A stretch of 64,000 nt of DNA, taken from contig NZ_JACJDV010000005.1 of NCBI RefSeq assembly GCF_014163735.1, positions 111,908 to 175,907 of the forward strand, written 5' to 3'. The position numbers and the translations under genes are program-made. Shown here piece by piece: positions 53,813 through 63,796 of the stretch. This DNA comes from Shewanella sp. SR44-3 (GTDB lineage: Bacteria > Pseudomonadota > Gammaproteobacteria > Enterobacterales > Shewanellaceae). The stretch's first letter is position 1, and each line of letters starts with the position of its first letter. A model generated the notes under the pieces. The model was given only the letters and a program-made list of their open reading frames with translations, did no database searches and was not told the origin of the DNA.

Positions 53813-55435
53813 ATGTTCAAATTAAATTACTTTGCCTTGCTTGCTGTCTCATTGCCTATCTTTGCGGCAAGTGCTGCTAGCCCATCAAAACTGCTTGTTA
53901 CTGACAGCTCAAAAGCGGTTGAAAATCAATATATTGTAGTATTTAATTCAGCTGCGAAAGCTATGTCTAAAAACGCTTTCAAGGCGCAGCTTGCCGCCAA
54001 TACCGACTCATTGGTAAACAAATATAATGTGACCATTAAACTGCGTTTCGATGATGTGCTTAATGGCGTAGTGGTAACCGCTGATAAGCAGCAGCTTGAG
54101 CAGCTTTTAAAAGATGACAATGTTCGCTATATTGAACAAGATCAATATTTTACACTCGATCCTGTTATGTCGACAACAGCGGTGCAAAACAATGCAACCT
54201 GGGGATTAGACAGAATTGATCAGCATGATTTGCCATTAGATAATACATATAATTATCAATATGATGGCAATAATGTGACTGCCTATGTTATTGATACGGG
54301 TATTCGTAATAGTCATCAAGAATTTGGTGGAAGGGCAAGCAGTGGCTATGACTTTGTTGATAATGACAATGATTCGAGCGATTGTAATGGCCATGGTACT
54401 CATGTGGCTGGCACTATAGGTGGTTCCACTTGGGGCGTTGCCAAAAACGTCAATCTTGTGGGTGTAAGAGTCTTAAACTGTAGTGGTTCAGGTACTTACT
54501 CAGGGGTTATAAGCGGTATCAATTGGGTTAAAAATAATGCGGCTCTGCCTGCTGTTGCGAATATGAGCTTGGGCGGCGGCGCGTCTCAAGCGGTAGATGA
54601 TGCGGTTAATAACTTGGTCAGCTCTGGGATCACAACTGTGGTCGCTGCAGGAAACAGTAACGCTGATGCCTGTTCTTTCTCGCCTGCAAGGGCGGTTAAA
54701 GCAATCACAGTAGGCTCAACCACTAATACTGATGCACGTTCGAGTTTTTCAAATTATGGCAGTTGTTTGGATGTGTTTGCTCCAGGCTCTTCAATTACTT
54801 CAGCTTGGTACAACAGCGATAACGCCACTAATACCATTAGCGGTACATCCATGGCTGCGCCCCATGTTGCGGGTGTCGCGGCTCTGTACTTAAATGAAAA
54901 TAATAGTCTAACGCCAGCGCAAATTGACTCGCTTATTAGCAGCAGAAGCACTAAAAATAAAGTCACTAATCCCAATGCAGGCTCGCCCAATGAGCTGCTG
55001 TATTCACTCAATGATGACAATGTTGCGCCTCAGGTGGAGTATCGTGCCCATGTTGCCTATATGGGTTGGCTACCTTGGGTTGATGACGGGGCTACCGCTG
55101 GGACTACGGGGCAAAGTCGCCGTATGGAAGCGAGCCAAATGAAATTAACTCATTCCACTATGCAGATTTGTTATAGCGCCCACGTAGCAGGTATTGGTTG
55201 GATGAATCCTGTGTGTAATGGCGCCGTGTCTGGCACCACAGGGCAGAGCCGTCAAATGGAAGCCACTAAAGTGTGGCTCAATAATGCCCCCGCTGGCTGT
55301 AACATTGAATACCGTGCCCACGTTGCAGGTAATGGATGGTTAGGCTGGGTACAAAATGGTGCTCAGGCAGGTACCACAGGCCAAAGCCGCCAAATGGAAG
55401 CGCTACAAGCTAAGTTAACGGGTAACTGTAACTAG
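53813..55435 (+). CDS. Secreted subtilisin-like peptidase with three ChW repeats
   Basis: 540 residues: signal peptide (to about 21), inhibitor-I9 propeptide (about 36-115), S8 catalytic domain (about 130-400) with Asp161 (VIDTGI), His194 (NGHGTHVAG), Asn281 (AAGN) and Ser346 (GTSMAAPH), then three C-terminal repeats (about 408-445, 452-489, 498-535). Each repeat has the pattern Y-x-A-H-V-x-x-x-G-W…G-x-x-x-G-T-T-G-Q-S-R-x-M-E-A, that is, clostridial hydrophobic-W (ChW) repeats. They probably mediate binding to surfaces, carbohydrate or protein. The gene stands alone and ends at the terminator 55465. Confidence 0.93.
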   Translation: MFKLNYFALLAVSLPIFAASAASPSKLLVTDSSKAVENQYIVVFNSAAKAMSKNAFKAQLAANTDSLVNKYNVTIKLRFDDVLNGVVVTADKQQLEQLLKDDNVRYIEQDQYFTLDPVMSTTAVQNNATWGLDRIDQHDLPLDNTYNYQYDGNNVTAYVIDTGIRNSHQEFGGRASSGYDFVDNDNDSSDCNGHGTHVAGTIGGSTWGVAKNVNLVGVRVLNCSGSGTYSGVISGINWVKNNAALPAVANMSLGGGASQAVDDAVNNLVSSGITTVVAAGNSNADACSFSPARAVKAITVGSTTNTDARSSFSNYGSCLDVFAPGSSITSAWYNSDNATNTISGTSMAAPHVAGVAALYLNENNSLTPAQIDSLISSRSTKNKVTNPNAGSPNELLYSLNDDNVAPQVEYRAHVAYMGWLPWVDDGATAGTTGQSRRMEASQMKLTHSTMQICYSAHVAGIGWMNPVCNGAVSGTTGQSRQMEATKVWLNNAPAGCNIEYRAHVAGNGWLGWVQNGAQAGTTGQSRQMEALQAKLTGNCN

Positions 55436-55464
55436 AATTTTTGGTTCACTCGTTTTAAATTAAT

Positions 55465-55495
55465 AAAAAAGGCCAGCTTAGTTAAGCTGGCCTTT
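55465..55495. terminator. Bidirectional terminator between the subtilase gene and valS
   Basis: A-run, AAAGGCCAGCTTA gt TAAGCTGGCCTTT; on the minus strand followed by TTTATTAATT. It serves both convergent genes. Confidence 0.88.
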
Positions 55496-55542
55496 CGTGT
55501 GCTTAGACAACAATGCTGTCTAAATTAATGTACCTTGCAAGA

Positions 55543-58449
55543 TTAAATCTTGGCAAGCTCGATTTTCTGCTCGTTCAATTTTTCAATGTCACGGCTTAAG
55601 TCAGTCATCTTGGCGCGTTCTTTATCGATAACGGCGGCAGGGGCTTTGGCCACAAAACCTTCATTGGATAATTTGCCTTCGATGCGAGCAATTTCTTGGG
55701 CTAGCTTCTCTAGTTGCTTGTCGATACGGGCCATTTCGGCGCTCACATCGATTAAGCCGGCCAGTGGAATAAGCAGCTCCATGTTGCCAATAAATTGAGT
55801 GGTCGACATGGGCGCAGTTTCACCTTCGCTAAGGATGGTGATGGTTTCCAATTTCGCAAGACTTGCAAAGAAGGCTTGGTTGGCTTCAAGACGAATACGG
55901 TCTTGATAGCTCACGCCGCGCACTAGGGCATTAAGTGGCTTAGAAGGAGCGATGTTAAGCTCGGCGCGAATATTACGCACGGCCACAATCACTTGCTTCA
56001 CCCACTCAAGATCGGCCATGGCATCCTTGTCCACAAGCTCAGCTTGATAGCTTGGGAACTCGGCCAGCATCAAGGTATCGCCAGTTACACCTGCGAGTGG
56101 CTTAACACGCTGCCAAATGGTTTCAGTAATGTAAGGCATGATGGGGTGCATCAAACGCTGCATCTTCTCAAGCACAGTAACTAGCGTATGGCGAGTGCCA
56201 CGCATCTGTGCTTCGCTGCCATGTTGCATTACCGGCTTTGTTAGCTCTAAATACCAGTCACAGAATTGGTTCCAAGTGAACTCGTATAAAGTGTTAGCGG
56301 CTAAGTCGAAACGGTAAGCAGCCATGTGATCGTCGAAGGTTTTCACGGTTTGGTTAAATAAACCGATGATCCAGCGATCCGCGAGTGACAATTCCATGGC
56401 GCCAGGTTTGCCATCAACCAAGAGTTGACCGCAATCTAACGGCTCGCCCGCTTCATTGCTTTCAGGATCGCTTTGCACTTCTGTGTTCATTAACACATAG
56501 CGTGAGGCGTTCCAGAGTTTGTTACAAAAACTGCGGTAACCATCGAGACGCTTCATGTCCCAGTTGATGTCGCGGCCCGTTGATGCCATAGCGGCTAAGG
56601 TAAAGCGCAGTGCATCTGTGCCGTGGGCTTCAATGCCTTCGCTAAATTCTTTGCGGGTGCTCTTTTCAATTTTAGCGGCAAGTTGCGGCTGCATCATGTT
56701 GCCAGTGCGCTTAGTCACTAAGGTTTCAAGCTCGATACCGTCAATCATGTCTAGTGGATCAAGCACGTTGCCTTTAGATTTTGACATCTTGTTGCCGGCT
56801 TCATCACGAATTAGCCCTGTGACGTACACGGTTTTGAAAGGCACTTGCGGCTTGCCATTTTCATCCTTGATGAAATGCATGGTCATCATGATCATCCGCG
56901 CAACCCAGAAGAAAATGATATCAAAACCTGTCACCAACACGTCAGTTGGGTGGAAAGTTTTTAGGTCTTCTAAGTTGTCAGGCCAGCCTAAAGTTGAGAA
57001 GGTCCACAGGGCTGAGCTAAACCAAGTATCTAATACGTCATCGTCTTGGCGCAGTACGCTTGAGTCTGCAAGCTTATGCTTAGCGCGCACTTCATCTTCA
57101 TTGCGGCCAACGTAGACTTTACCGTTTTCATCGTACCAAGCTGGGATGCGGTGTCCCCACCACAACTGGCGTGAAATACACCAATCGTTAATGTCGCGCA
57201 TCCAGGAGAAATACATGTTCTCGTATTGCTGGGGCACAAACTTAATTTCACCGGTTTCAACGGCTTCGATGGCGGTTTTGGCCATAGACTGAACCGCAAC
57301 GTACCACTGATCTGTCAGTAATGGCTCAATCACCACCCCTGAGCGATCGCCATAGGGCACTTTTAAGCCGTGGGGATCGATTTTGCCAAGTAGACCTAAG
57401 GTCTCAAATTCAGCGACTATGGCATCACGGGCTTTAAATCTGTCAAGGCCAACGTAACGCTCAGGTAGGGCAAGTTCAACGTCTTTATTTGGGGTGCCAT
57501 CTGTGTTGATGACTTCAACGAAACTGCGTACAGCGGCATCTAGCGTGAAGATATTGTACATAGGCAATTGATGACGCTTACCGACTTCATAGTCGTTAAA
57601 GTCATGGGCAGGGGTGATTTTCACACAACCTGTGCCAAATGCCATGTCGACATAATCGTCGGCCACAATAGGGATTAAACGATTAACGATGGGCAACAGA
57701 ATGAATTTGCCAATGAGTGACTGGTAACGCTCATCATCTGGGTGAACTGCCACTGCGCTGTCACCTAGCATGGTTTCAGGGCGAGTGGTGGCCACTTCTA
57801 AATAGTCTTTACCGTCGCTAGTTAATGCGCCTTCTGCCAAAGGATAGCGAAAGTGCCACATGTGGCCTTGCTTCTCTTTGTTTTCAACTTCCAAGTCTGA
57901 AATCGCGGTATGAAGCTTTGGATCCCAGTTAACTAGGCGCTTACCACGGTAAATGAGTTCATCGTCATAAAGGCGTACAAACACTTCTTGAACGGCTTTA
58001 GACAAGCCTTCGTCCATGGTGAAACGCTCTCTGTCCCAATCGACTGAGGCGCCCATACGGCGAAGCTGTTTGGTGATAGTGCCGCCAGATTGTGCTTTCC
58101 AGTCCCACACTTTATCGATAAAGGCATCGCGGCCTAAGTCGTGACGAGTTTTACCTTCTTCGGCTTCAAGTTTGCGCTCAACCAACATTTGGGTAGCGAT
58201 ACCCGCGTGATCCGTGCCCACTTGCCACAGGGTGTTTTTGCCCTTCATGCGCTGATAGCGGGTTAAAGTATCCATTATGGTGTCTTGGAAGGCATGGCCC
58301 ATGTGTAAGCTACCGGTAACGTTCGGCGGCGGGATCATGATGCAATAATTGCCTTTTGATTCATCGCCATGGGGCTTGAAGTAACCTTGCTCTTCCCAGT
58401 TCTGGTAAAGGGCTTGTTCGATAGACTTTGGGTTGTATGTTTTTTCCAT
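55543..58449 (-). CDS. valS: Valyl-tRNA synthetase
   Basis: 968 residues, class I aminoacyl-tRNA synthetase. HIGH-type motif in [15 protein letters not shown] (about 40-54), KMSKS in [15 protein letters not shown], an editing domain with [17 protein letters not shown] (about 216-232), and a C-terminal coiled coil (about 900-965). It follows holC on the same strand with only 33 bases between. Confidence 0.97.
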   Translation of the reverse strand: MEKTYNPKSIEQALYQNWEEQGYFKPHGDESKGNYCIMIPPPNVTGSLHMGHAFQDTIMDTLTRYQRMKGKNTLWQVGTDHAGIATQMLVERKLEAEEGKTRHDLGRDAFIDKVWDWKAQSGGTITKQLRRMGASVDWDRERFTMDEGLSKAVQEVFVRLYDDELIYRGKRLVNWDPKLHTAISDLEVENKEKQGHMWHFRYPLAEGALTSDGKDYLEVATTRPETMLGDSAVAVHPDDERYQSLIGKFILLPIVNRLIPIVADDYVDMAFGTGCVKITPAHDFNDYEVGKRHQLPMYNIFTLDAAVRSFVEVINTDGTPNKDVELALPERYVGLDRFKARDAIVAEFETLGLLGKIDPHGLKVPYGDRSGVVIEPLLTDQWYVAVQSMAKTAIEAVETGEIKFVPQQYENMYFSWMRDINDWCISRQLWWGHRIPAWYDENGKVYVGRNEDEVRAKHKLADSSVLRQDDDVLDTWFSSALWTFSTLGWPDNLEDLKTFHPTDVLVTGFDIIFFWVARMIMMTMHFIKDENGKPQVPFKTVYVTGLIRDEAGNKMSKSKGNVLDPLDMIDGIELETLVTKRTGNMMQPQLAAKIEKSTRKEFSEGIEAHGTDALRFTLAAMASTGRDINWDMKRLDGYRSFCNKLWNASRYVLMNTEVQSDPESNEAGEPLDCGQLLVDGKPGAMELSLADRWIIGLFNQTVKTFDDHMAAYRFDLAANTLYEFTWNQFCDWYLELTKPVMQHGSEAQMRGTRHTLVTVLEKMQRLMHPIMPYITETIWQRVKPLAGVTGDTLMLAEFPSYQAELVDKDAMADLEWVKQVIVAVRNIRAELNIAPSKPLNALVRGVSYQDRIRLEANQAFFASLAKLETITILSEGETAPMSTTQFIGNMELLIPLAGLIDVSAEMARIDKQLEKLAQEIARIEGKLSNEGFVAKAPAAVIDKERAKMTDLSRDIEKLNEQKIELAKI

Positions 58450-58482
58450 GGGAGCGTTATATTCTCTATCTAAATTAAGTGT

Positions 58483-58944
58483 TTATATGGCTAATGCCTG
58501 TGTGCTTATGCTGATGCCAGCGCTCTGGTATTGGCGATAGCGATTGCGAGCAATGCGCTTAAGTTCATCATCATTAGCGACAAAATCGATAATATGGGGC
58601 AAGTTTACCGCAAAACTGGGCATCTGGTCTGCAAGATTAATCAGAACTTGGCGAGTTTTATTGGGCCCAAGCTTATCAAAACCAATTTCAACCGGCGCAC
58701 CTGTCATTGGGCCTTCACCTTTGAGGTTGTGAGGCACAAAGGCGCTGGGGTCAAATTGCCACAATAGTTCATCAATGGCGTAGGCTTGTTGTTTATCTTG
58801 GCAGTGGATATAGACGGCTTGCTGCTGGCGGTAAGCTCGCTCAGCAAGACGGCAAGCTGCCAGATAAACCGCTTCTAATGCAGGCATTGATTCATGCTCA
58901 GGAGAGGGGCTTTCTGGCATAAGATAGAACAGGGCTTGAGTCAT
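58483..58944 (-). CDS. holC: DNA polymerase III chi subunit
   Basis: 153 residues, the HolC fold: an ALFYLMPES start, YLAACRLAERAYRQQQAVYI (helix), and LLWQFDPSAFVPHNL (SSB-facing surface). Chi links the clamp loader to SSB. The holC-valS order is conserved in gammaproteobacteria; pepA, usually upstream, is not found next to it here. Confidence 0.92.
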   Translation of the reverse strand: MTQALFYLMPESPSPEHESMPALEAVYLAACRLAERAYRQQQAVYIHCQDKQQAYAIDELLWQFDPSAFVPHNLKGEGPMTGAPVEIGFDKLGPNKTRQVLINLADQMPSFAVNLPHIIDFVANDDELKRIARNRYRQYQSAGISISTQALAI

Positions 58945-59021
58945 GATTTAGCTGCATTAATTGGCTAATAATAATGCCCGTCAGTTTACACTAAAGGGCG
59001 CGTAGAGTCATGGGGCTGGAT

Positions 59022-59618
59022 TTAGGCCATTCCTAGGTTAATGGCATACGCAAGCGCTGCGATATTGATGATAATCGTCAGCCAAAAAATACCGCGAAAG
59101 GGCTGTTTGATGGATTTATGCCTAAGCCATTGCTGGGCTAAAATGGCCCCAGGCCAGCCTCCTATTAAGCTTAAAAGATGTAAGCTGCTTTCAGGCGTGC
59201 GCCAACGATTTTTTCTTGCAGCTATCTTATCCAGTGCATAAATCAAGAAGGTGAATAGGCTTAAGCCAAGGTAGGCGAGTAACAAGAGGAGTGAGATATA
59301 ATTGCTGAGCTTTAAAGCGAGTAACGATAAAGTGAAGCTAACCATAACAGCATAGGGAAGTCGGCGGTTACTTCTTTTAGCGCCTTGTTTTCCTTTAAGC
59401 TTATCACCGGTTAAAGTGGCGTTGCTGGCGGTGGCTCGCCCCTGTTTATCAGCTACGAGAGCATAGGTGATAACATCGCCTTCTTTGGGACGACGGCTGG
59501 CATTGCGTAACGAATTTATGTGTAAAAATACCTCGGGGCCTGTGAGATTGGGGCGAATAAAGCCAAAGCCTTTATCATCATCCCAGCGTAGTAATTTACC
59601 TTTCACCCTCATTGCCAT
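59022..59618 (-). CDS. Cold-shock domain fused to DUF1294 membrane domain
   Basis: 198 residues. An N-terminal cold-shock domain (about 3-65) with KGFGFIRPN, in which the RNP1 motif is clear, and EVFLHINSL as RNP2. Then a basic linker and a DUF1294 domain with about three membrane helices, including WRTPESSLHLLSLIGGWPGA (about 137-156). The fusion places an RNA-binding module on the cytoplasmic side of the membrane. Function unknown. The nearby 260-base gap to the right shows no gene. Confidence 0.85.
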   Translation of the reverse strand: MAMRVKGKLLRWDDDKGFGFIRPNLTGPEVFLHINSLRNASRRPKEGDVITYALVADKQGRATASNATLTGDKLKGKQGAKRSNRRLPYAVMVSFTLSLLALKLSNYISLLLLLAYLGLSLFTFLIYALDKIAARKNRWRTPESSLHLLSLIGGWPGAILAQQWLRHKSIKQPFRGIFWLTIIINIAALAYAINLGMA

Positions 59619-59879
59619 TCCCTTGCGTGTTGTTTGTCATATTAAGCGGTAAAACTTTACATCGAGTTAAGATTGTAATGAATTTTTCACACAAATGAAG
59701 TGATTTTATATTCAAGTTTTTCTAAGGCCGCCAATCATTCTAGGGCGCTTAGTCGTGCTAAGGAGCTAGTCAGTTGCTGTAGTAATCCGTTGCATCACTA
59801 AAAAGCTAGGCGTAGATTGACTCATCAATATGGTTAAAGTGAATGATGGCTATTTTTGAATTAAGCTAATGGAATAACA

Positions 59880-60548
59880 ATGAACCAAATCATAGCATTA
59901 CCTGTGTTTTATTCCTTAAGAAATTGCCCCTACGCGATGCGGGCGAGATTGGCCATTTATGCAGCTAAGCAGCAAGTGCAGCTGCGGGACTTAGTGCTAA
60001 GTAATAAACCCGCCGAGATGCTTGCAGTGTCGCCAAAAGGCACGGTCCCTGTGTTAGTCACTGCAAGTAATCAGGTCATCGATGAAAGCCTTGCCATCAT
60101 GCAGTGGGCTTTCTCGCAAAGCGATCCTGACGATTACCTTGATAGTAAAGCGCCAAATGCCTTGGCCGAAATGTTAGCTGTGATTGAGATATTTGATCAT
60201 GAGTTCAAAGGGCATTTAGAGAAATATCGCTGCTCTAAGCGTTACCATGAGCCATCACTCATTACAGATAGGCAGCAATGTGAGCGCTACCTTACCGATC
60301 TCGAATTGCGTCTGTGTCAGCATCAATATTTGATCTCAGATAAGCCCAGCTTAGTCGATTTGGCACTAATGCCTTTTATTCGTCAGTTTGCCCGAGTGGA
60401 GCGACAATGGTATTTGCAAGCTCCCTATCCCAAATTACGCCACTGGCTTAATGGTTACTTGCAGAGCCGAATGTTCAGCAAGGTAATGGAGCAGCATCCG
60501 CTGTGGTTAGATGCAAAACAAGAGGTTGTTTTTGGTGATAGAACCTAG
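59880..60548 (+). CDS. Glutathione S-transferase
   Basis: 222 residues. The N-terminal thioredoxin-fold domain (about 6-85) has NCPYAMRARLA with the CPxA-type catalytic cysteine of omega/GrxB-like enzymes, and DESLAIMQW near residue 68. The C-terminal helical domain includes PSLVDLALMPFIRQFARVE (about 161-180). The Cys suggests thiol-transferase or dehydroascorbate-type chemistry rather than classical conjugation (inference). A NERD-domain gene follows after 41 bases. Confidence 0.85.
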   Translation: MNQIIALPVFYSLRNCPYAMRARLAIYAAKQQVQLRDLVLSNKPAEMLAVSPKGTVPVLVTASNQVIDESLAIMQWAFSQSDPDDYLDSKAPNALAEMLAVIEIFDHEFKGHLEKYRCSKRYHEPSLITDRQQCERYLTDLELRLCQHQYLISDKPSLVDLALMPFIRQFARVERQWYLQAPYPKLRHWLNGYLQSRMFSKVMEQHPLWLDAKQEVVFGDRT

Positions 60549-60589
60549 AAGATAGGTTGGGAGCAATAGCTTTGTATAAGGATATATCA

Positions 60590-61363
60590 GTGGATTTAAT
60601 CGCAATAGTGATGAACGCGGCGCTACAGGTTTGGTATATATTCCCTGTGATTATATTGACCTTCATAATCAAAACGTCTTGGTTTAAAGGCGTTTTCGGT
60701 GAATTCCAGGTCAATTTGATACTCAAACGGCTACCGCAAGGTGAGTATCACCTGATTAAAAATGTAACTTTGCCAACAGAAGATGGAACAACTCAAATTG
60801 ATCATATCGTCGTATCGAAATTTGGAGTGTTCATTGTTGAAACAAAAAATATGAAAGGGTGGATTTTTGGCTCTGCTAACCAGAAGCTGTGGACACAAAA
60901 AATATTTAAATACTCATCTAAATTTCAAAATCCAATCCATCAAAATTATAAGCATCTAAAAACACTAGAAGCGCAGCTTAACATCAATATAGATGCACTA
61001 TTTTCAGTGGTTGTATTTATCGGTGACAGCGAATTTAAAACCGCTATGCCAGAGAATGTAACCTATGCAAGCGGTTGCTTATCATACATTCGCTCTCATT
61101 CAGTAGCGCTACTGGATCAACAGCAAGTTTTAGGGACCATCAAAAATATCGAATCAGGTCGTTTAGAGCGGGGATTCTCAACAAACCAAGCTCATAAAAC
61201 GCATGTAAGAGAAATTATTAAGCAAAAAACTAACGAAAAGCGCTGCACAAAATGTGGTTCTGGCATGGTGTTACGAGAAGCCAAAAAAGGCCAACATCTG
61301 GGCTCTAAATTTTGGGGCTGCTCAAACTTTCCCAAATGCAGGATTGTGGAAAAATGTAACTAA
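60590..61363 (+). CDS. NERD-domain membrane protein with C4 zinc finger
   Basis: About 257 residues. One N-terminal membrane helix (about 7-26, NAALQVWYIFPVIILTFII), a NERD nuclease-related domain (about 40-155; EYHLIKNVTLPTEDGTTQID, VSKFGVFIVETKNMKGWIFG with the nuclease-type D…E-x-K) and a topoisomerase-type C4 zinc finger at the end (CTKCGSGMVLREAKKG…FWGCSNFPKC). It looks like a membrane-tethered nucleic-acid-processing protein. I chose GTG 60590, preceded by AAGGA; TTG 60557 is the alternative. It is AT-richer than the genes on either side. Confidence 0.8.
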   Translation: MDLIAIVMNAALQVWYIFPVIILTFIIKTSWFKGVFGEFQVNLILKRLPQGEYHLIKNVTLPTEDGTTQIDHIVVSKFGVFIVETKNMKGWIFGSANQKLWTQKIFKYSSKFQNPIHQNYKHLKTLEAQLNINIDALFSVVVFIGDSEFKTAMPENVTYASGCLSYIRSHSVALLDQQQVLGTIKNIESGRLERGFSTNQAHKTHVREIIKQKTNEKRCTKCGSGMVLREAKKGQHLGSKFWGCSNFPKCRIVEKCN

Positions 61364-61500
61364 CAATCGCCACTCTATGTTGTCGGCCTTTATGCAATCT
61401 TGGATCGCATATCGTAGATTCACATCTAAAAATGCGCCAGAGTGCGTAAGTTATTTATACCAAAAAGAGTGTTTGGGCGGTTAATTTTAGCAAGCATTTA

Positions 61501-61900
61501 AGATGTCCAAGCTTCGCTTGGATCAAAGTCGTGGGTCTTCTACCCACACCCGACCAAGGGGGAAAGTTCAACAGCAAACCCTCCTTCTTGGATCGCCCTC
61601 CATGCCGCCCCGACGAAGTTACTCTTGATTTCGAGAAGCCTCATCCAACACCAAAAATACCTAACGGCTCGACGGCACATCCATGTGCCCCACGAGCCTT
61701 AACCATTTGAGCCTGAATGCCATGTAATCCAAGGATGGATGAGAGTGGCCCTGATGGTTACACGGTATTTTAATCATCTTATTTCGACTCGGGCATCCTG
61801 CTTCGTTCTATCTCCTGCATCCATGCAGTCGTCGGTAACTTCGAGGGTAATTGGTGCAACCTGGGAGTGTACTGTTAGGTTTAACATAGGCATTGGGCTA
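61501..61900. repeat. Multi-hairpin non-coding element (part of the 814-base gap 61364-62177)
   Basis: A GC-rich run of foldback units: TCCAAGC ttc GCTTGGA (61506-61522), GTGGGT cttct ACCCAC (61531-61547), a strong two-step stem GGCTCG…GGCACAT cc ATGTGCC…CGAGCC (61666-61698), and CTGCAT cc ATGCAG near 61820. No open frame with a start fits. It resembles dispersed intergenic elements or a structured RNA, and differs in composition from the AT-rich NERD gene before it. Confidence 0.6.
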
Positions 61901-61903
61901 GAT

Positions 61904-62055
61904 TTTAAGAGCTAACAGATTCCGCGAATGCTAAAAAGGTGAACCATGGCGATTTGCGAGACGACCGTCCATCCCATGGACGGGATGTTCGAGCCCTCAT
62001 GGATGAGTTCACGGTGTGTCGACAAGTAAATGCCATGGCAAGCCTGTACTGGCTA
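61904..62055 (+). repeat. Dispersed repeat, copy C
   Basis: Shares GCTAACAGAT, AATGCTAA and AGGTGAACCATG with copy B (9020) and TTTGCGAGACGA-CGTCC with copy A (6150), and ends with GCAAGCCTGTA as they do. Its middle differs and contains CGTCCA tccca TGGACG and CTCATGGATGAG hairpins. A short inverted repeat, TTTAAATCAA…TTGATTTAAA, follows at 62115-62150. Confidence 0.6.
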
Positions 62056-62177
62056 TGTAACACCATCACTAGGTTTGTAGAATCCTTCAAATCAGGCTAA
62101 ACGCCGAACTTCAGTTTAAATCAAAAGCTATTGATAACTCTTGATTTAAATTCTTAATCTAATATGGCTTCGGCAAA

Positions 62178-62654
62178 TTACTTAGTTGGCTTTAGTGAAA
62201 TCCACAATTTGATGGTGCCTTGAACGACGACCACGTCATTGCTGTCATAGGCTTTGACGTCGACTAACATGTCGCCTTCTTGCCATTGCTCTGGGGTCAC
62301 TTGGGCTACGCAGCGGATGTCGCTGCCGGCTTTAGCGGTGTAATCAACTGACATGCCTTTTGGGATCCAGCGTAAATGCTTTGGGATTGATGCTTCAGCC
62401 ATCGCGCCCATGGCCATTTCCAAGCCATTGCAAATGGCGATAACGTGCACAGTGCCTATATGGTTTTGCACTCTTTTGCGCTTTTTGATCATGAGTTCAC
62501 AGCGGTTAAGACTAAGAACCGTCACTTGAGGTTTCACAGTGGCAAAGTAGGGCGCCATACGAGAAACCATTAACGAGAAAATGCGCTTACCAAAAGGCAG
62601 GCGCGTGACCTTGTTGTACAGTGCCATGACTTTGTTCGGCTTATTATCTGACAT
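62178..62654 (-). CDS. Hotdog-fold DUF4442 protein
   Basis: About 158 residues. VQNHIGTVHVIAICNGLEMAMG (residues about 63-84) is the central hotdog helix region, in which the H-x-G-T-x-x-x-x-A pattern is typical of PaaI/DUF4442-like acyl-CoA thioesterase relatives. Substrate unknown. The start at 62654 is chosen for AAGGAT five bases upstream; the frame is open 25 codons further without match. Confidence 0.82.
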   Translation of the reverse strand: MSDNKPNKVMALYNKVTRLPFGKRIFSLMVSRMAPYFATVKPQVTVLSLNRCELMIKKRKRVQNHIGTVHVIAICNGLEMAMGAMAEASIPKHLRWIPKGMSVDYTAKAGSDIRCVAQVTPEQWQEGDMLVDVKAYDSNDVVVVQGTIKLWISLKPTK

Positions 62655-62860
62655 ATCAATCCTTATTTTTGTTGTAACCCATCGAGAGCTTAACTGGTCT
62701 GATGAGGCGATTTGCTGTGAGCTTAACATTAATGCAACGGTTTTTGTATAGGGCAGGAAGTAAAGTCAGCCAGGGTGAAAATATACCCAAAGCAGCACTG
62801 CACTATGAAAAGCTAAGCATGTATAATTCGCGTCTGCTTTCAGTCGATTAAGGATTTGCG

Positions 62861-63796
62861 TTGAATTATTTGCTCAGTTATTTTAAAGGCCTTGCCATGG
62901 GCGCTGCCGATGTTGTGCCTGGTGTCTCTGGTGGCACTATCGCCTTTATTACCGGAATTTTAGACCCTTTACTCGATGGTATACGCAGAATAAACCCAAG
63001 TTTAATTGGGGTTATCAGGCAAAAAGGCGTGAAAGCGGCGTTTATGGACATTAACGGCCCGTTTTTAGTGGCGGTTTTTGGCGGCATACTGACCAGTATT
63101 TTTACTTTAGCTAAGTTGATTTCTTGGTTATTGCTAACTCATCCCATCCCTGTGTGGTCATTTTTCTTTGGGCTTATCTTATTCTCTGTGGCTCACATGC
63201 TTAAGCAAGTGCAAGGCTTTACTTGGGGCAGACTGGGGTTATTTATTCTAGGTGTGGCTTTTGCTTGGGTGATTACAGTGCTGCACCCCATTGAACTGCA
63301 AGTGAGCTACTTAAGCTTCTTCTTTGCTGGCGCCATTGCCATTTGCGCCATGATATTACCGGGTATTTCAGGCAGTTTTATCTTACTGCTACTTGGGTTA
63401 TATCCTGCGGTTTTGGCGGCGGCAAAAGGTTTTCAAATCGATTTCTTAGCCTGCTTTGCCTTTGGGGCCTTGTTAGGGCTATTAAGCTTTAGCCACGTGT
63501 TATCTGCATTGCTGCGTAAATTTCACGATGCTACTTTAGTTTTTTTGACTGGATTAATGCTCGGCACCTTAGGCAAAATTTGGCCTTGGAAGCAAGTATT
63601 GACGTGGCGCACTAACTCCCATGGTGAGCAAGTGCCTTTACTGGAGCAGAACTTGTCGCCAATGGCTTTTGAGCAGGTAACAGGCCAGCCAGCCTTATTA
63701 GGCGTCGCGGTAGTGAGTCTCGTTTTTGGCATTGGTCTAGTCTGGGGGCTAGAGAAGTTTGCCGCTCACGGGCTTAACACCACAACTCACGATTAA
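62861..63796 (+). CDS. DUF368 membrane protein, probable polyprenyl-phosphate translocase
   Basis: 311 residues from TTG 62861 (AAGGA six bases before). About eight to nine hydrophobic helices and two inverted P-G-x-S-G motifs: GAADVVPGVSGGTIAFITG (about 12-30) and AMILPGISGSFILLLLGLYP (about 164-183). DUF368 proteins (PopT) have been linked to returning undecaprenyl phosphate across the inner membrane. The 204 bases after it to the window end show no gene. Confidence 0.88.
   Translation: MNYLLSYFKGLAMGAADVVPGVSGGTIAFITGILDPLLDGIRRINPSLIGVIRQKGVKAAFMDINGPFLVAVFGGILTSIFTLAKLISWLLLTHPIPVWSFFFGLILFSVAHMLKQVQGFTWGRLGLFILGVAFAWVITVLHPIELQVSYLSFFFAGAIAICAMILPGISGSFILLLLGLYPAVLAAAKGFQIDFLACFAFGALLGLLSFSHVLSALLRKFHDATLVFLTGLMLGTLGKIWPWKQVLTWRTNSHGEQVPLLEQNLSPMAFEQVTGQPALLGVAVVSLVFGIGLVWGLEKFAAHGLNTTTHD

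Noticed and set aside
56555..57115. A 186-codon rightward frame inside valS
   Set aside because: Antisense shadow of a fully recognisable synthetase.
61905..62090. A 61-codon leftward frame
   Set aside because: It lies across repeat copy C with its hairpins and shows no family-like sequence.
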